This document shows positions 63,401 to 64,000 of a stretch of DNA of 64,000 bases, piece after piece. The notes under the pieces are model-generated. The model made no database searches. It was given only the letters and a program-made list of their open reading frames with translations, and had not been told where the DNA came from. This stretch comes from an uncultured Spartobacteria bacterium (lineage in GTDB: Bacteria > Verrucomicrobiota > Verrucomicrobiia > Chthoniobacterales > Chthoniobacteraceae), in the NCBI GenBank assembly GCA_903933715.1, contig CAIZLD010000019.1, forward strand, positions 22,048 through 86,047, read 5' to 3'. The number at the start of each line of letters is the position of its first letter. Position 1 is the stretch's first letter. Position numbers and translations under genes: made by a program.

Positions 63401-63524
63401 CGACGAACAAATCTTGGAGCACCTGCTTGCGCTCAACCTGGAACGCGCGGCAGAGGAAGCCAAGACCGCAAAACCCTCGAAGCCCAAACCCTCTCGCGCC
63501 AAGCAAGCAGATGAAATGCTTTAG
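60435..63524 (+). CDS. MmeI-like type IIL restriction-modification enzyme
   Basis: A 1029-residue single-chain restriction and methyltransferase enzyme. The N-terminal nuclease has D81-x9-E91-Y-K93 (ADVWKKDCFGWEYKG), the same spacing as the MmeI catalytic site. A helical spacer follows, then N6-adenine methyltransferase motif I (VLDPACGSGNFLYVALQ, about 396) and motif IV NPPF (ILGNPPFLGGSRI, about 532). The target-recognition domain lies at about 690-900, with LIFSWLNTAILPDDGIYIFA and the conserved FRYTPLSCFETFPFPRP. It needs no separate methylase. It is cargo of the integrative element. Confidence 0.9.
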   Translation: MTPAEFKAKWARFSGKESAAYQEHFSDLCQMLRLPTPIKADPTGNDSFCFQKRVVKDAELFSFDEAGGVAENPKNERGFADVWKKDCFGWEYKGPGEDLEKAYKQLLRYRESLLNPPLLVVCDFDRFIVRTNFNGAVQETHEFTNAEIDSPDALRILRSIIADPGALRPEITTAEVTEKLARQIAGIALSLQKRESVELTDAKTRKQHYVAQKKNLRIARFLNRLVFCFFAEDTGLLPLNIFAEICKSGLDDPQLFAETLEDLFKCMAKGGRFGVHKIRHFNGHLFEDATVFELTPGEIRALADAASHDWQNIQPSIMGNLFERGLDPDQRAQLGAHYTSEEDIKTLVEPVLMAPLRREWKALRRDLAPAILSGKGSPADRGRLAEFQSKIAAVTVLDPACGSGNFLYVALQLLLGLEKEVISAAAQLDWTFKPQVTVQQLRAIELNAYAYELAQVSVQIGFLQWRRDNGFDNDRSPVLQNLEGFENKDALLNETFRKKPKNLKAAQAEEHGGQDELFKVYTERAWPVCDVILGNPPFLGGSRIWDELGRAYQTELWRVFKGRLPGASDLCCYWFEKAREQIEDGKCKRAGLLATQGIRGGANREVLKRIKETGDIFFAESDRDWILAGAAVHVSMVGFDNGADKECYLNGARVEEIHSNLKSLSDITQAKRLTSNLNACFIGTKKAGKFEINESQSLQWLHAPNAHGKPTSDILRPWVNGNALVTVRRIFWIIDAGISMPLEQMAGYEQPFNYVLKFVKPDRDKNKEKRTKDNFWIHKRPGPDLRVALEKLNRCLAVVRHSKHLIFSWLNTAILPDDGIYIFARADDLFFGLMASRIHSTWSFAQGTQVREKESGFRYTPLSCFETFPFPRPTPEQETTIAAAAKELNDLRERWLNPPEWTCTRVLEFPGSACGPWARYVDPATVDPQTGVGTVRYPRLEPRNAECAAKLKKRTLTNLYNERPAWLDLAHKRLDAAVAAGYGWPADLSDEQILEHLLALNLERAAEEAKTAKPSKPKPSRAKQADEML

Positions 63525-63542
63525 AAGCACGGTATTCCCGCA

Positions 63543-63911
63543 ATGAGTCCCATTATATTCTTAGTTTTTGGCGTGTCCTATGCCGTTTTGTTTGCCGCGG
63601 CGTATCTGTGGGTTTGGAATATTAAACGGAAAAACGAGCGTTCTCCACTTGCAGACAAATTGCTCCGTCCGCCCGGTGAAACGTTGCGCCGGAAAGTGGA
63701 GGAGCTAAATGGCGATTTGGCTCAGGCAATTATTATCGTTCTCATCCAACCTGTTTGGTTCTTCGTCGTTGTATTTTTACTGACCAAGATTCCTTCCGGG
63801 CCTAGTCCGCTCGCGACCCTGCTTATTGGCGGACTCGCTACGGTGGCCGGGTTAATAGTGTTGGTCGGGCCCCGAAAAACTGGACAGGTTTTGATGAGAG
63901 TTCTGCGATAA
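63543..63911 (+). CDS. Membrane protein truncated by an IS3-type element
   Basis: A 122-residue ORF with an N-terminal span (IIFLVFGVSYAVLFAAAYLW), a charged stretch (RKNERSPLADKLLRPPGETL) and two more spans (AIIIVLIQPVWFFVVVFLL, LLIGGLATVAGLIVLVG). Its last 15-16 codons (from about 63859, ending PRKTGQVLMRVLR) coincide with the left end of an IS element, so the native C-terminus is lost. The layout resembles small membrane proteins linked to NERD-domain proteins. It starts 18 bp after the restriction gene. Confidence 0.65.
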   Translation: MSPIIFLVFGVSYAVLFAAAYLWVWNIKRKNERSPLADKLLRPPGETLRRKVEELNGDLAQAIIIVLIQPVWFFVVVFLLTKIPSGPSPLATLLIGGLATVAGLIVLVGPRKTGQVLMRVLR

Positions 63912-64000
63912 CAGGCAGAACCAATGAAGAAAAGACACAGCACAGAGCAGATCATTCGAATCCTCAAAGAAGTTGAGGCAAGTGGGCTGAAGGTGAGCGA
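63859..64000 (+). mobile_element. IS3-family element, left end only
   Basis: A terminal-inverted-repeat-like sequence begins TGTTGGTCGGGCCCCGAAAA (then ACTGGACAG) at 63859, the CCCCGAAAAACTGGACA type common to IS3-family ends. It is followed 65 bp later by the start of an orfA-type transposase. The element continues past the window edge. Confidence 0.65.
63924..64000 (+). CDS. IS3-family transposase orfA, partial
   Basis: The ATG at 63924 opens MKKRHSTEQIIRILKEVEAS then GLKVSE, the N-terminal helix-turn-helix start of IS3-type OrfA (HTH_Tnp_1). Only 25 codons are in the window. It is preceded by a modest AGGCAGAACC ribosome-binding site. Confidence 0.82.
   Translation, partial: MKKRHSTEQIIRILKEVEASGLKVS

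Overview
The window looks like a chromosomal segment of a GC-rich Gram-negative bacterium. I favour Verrucomicrobiota, from large secreted glycosidase-like proteins, sugar-isomerase/Gfo-Idh/ThuA modules, an exosortase-associated gene fragment and interspersed repeats of a type I associate with that phylum. This is inference, because no rRNA gene is present.

Left core region (1-11.7 kb): partial coaD, rpsN, a CNNM/CBS membrane protein, miaB, type IV pilus genes (a PilC/GspF protein, a PilT-type ATPase and a degenerate receiver), an L,D-transpeptidase, then ilvB and yacG. ilvB is preceded by what reads as a complete transcription attenuator: a promoter candidate, a 30-codon leader peptide rich in Val and Leu, an antiterminator whose 5' arm overlaps the leader stop codon, and a terminator with eight Ts.

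Glycan operon (11.8-28.8 kb): about 18 co-directional genes, mostly with 4-bp overlaps. They encode two NDP-sugar epimerases, an MDR dehydrogenase, two classical and four CgeB-like glycosyltransferases, inositol-3-phosphate synthase, a nucleotidyltransferase, a methyltransferase, a glycosidase-like protein that appears circularly permuted, a PIG-L deacetylase, a FemAB/BcsL-like acyltransferase, a histidine phosphatase and a Gfo/Idh/MocA dehydrogenase. Together they suggest an uncharacterised, probably inositol-containing glycoconjugate.

Stress and DNA-repair island (28.8-37.5 kb): small stress and membrane proteins (GSP17M-like, BON, DUF3309, DUF1328 twice, DUF892), YihY, DUF72, a PfpI-type protein, and a bacterial NHEJ set (Ku, a phosphoesterase-ligase LigD and a separate LigD polymerase). 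It is followed by tRNA-Arg(CCG) and a broken AbiEii toxin gene.

Carbohydrate region (38-47.8 kb): a 1237-residue secreted protein of unknown function, a dispersed repeat, and an AraC regulator divergent from a Gfo/Idh-ThuA fusion, two sugar isomerases and a second Gfo/Idh protein.

47.8-53.2 kb: remnants of a two-component system and of arsC, then a cobalamin riboswitch upstream of a 37-residue modified-peptide precursor (CbpA-like) and its radical SAM/SPASM maturase (CbpB-like). The maturase has lost its radical SAM core and is frameshifted at the join. Next come a DUF2249 protein, hydroxylamine reductase (hcp) and a divergent Fnr/Dnr-type regulator, with a perfect TTGAC-N4-GTCAA box between hcp and the regulator.

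53.4-64 kb: a second large secreted glycosidase-like protein, a set of gene fragments (transposase, ThuA, exosortase-associated), then an integrative element. The 3' half of a tRNA-Phe gene (attachment-site scar) is followed by a tyrosine integrase, an MmeI-like type IIL restriction-modification enzyme, and a membrane gene cut by an IS3-type element that runs off the window.
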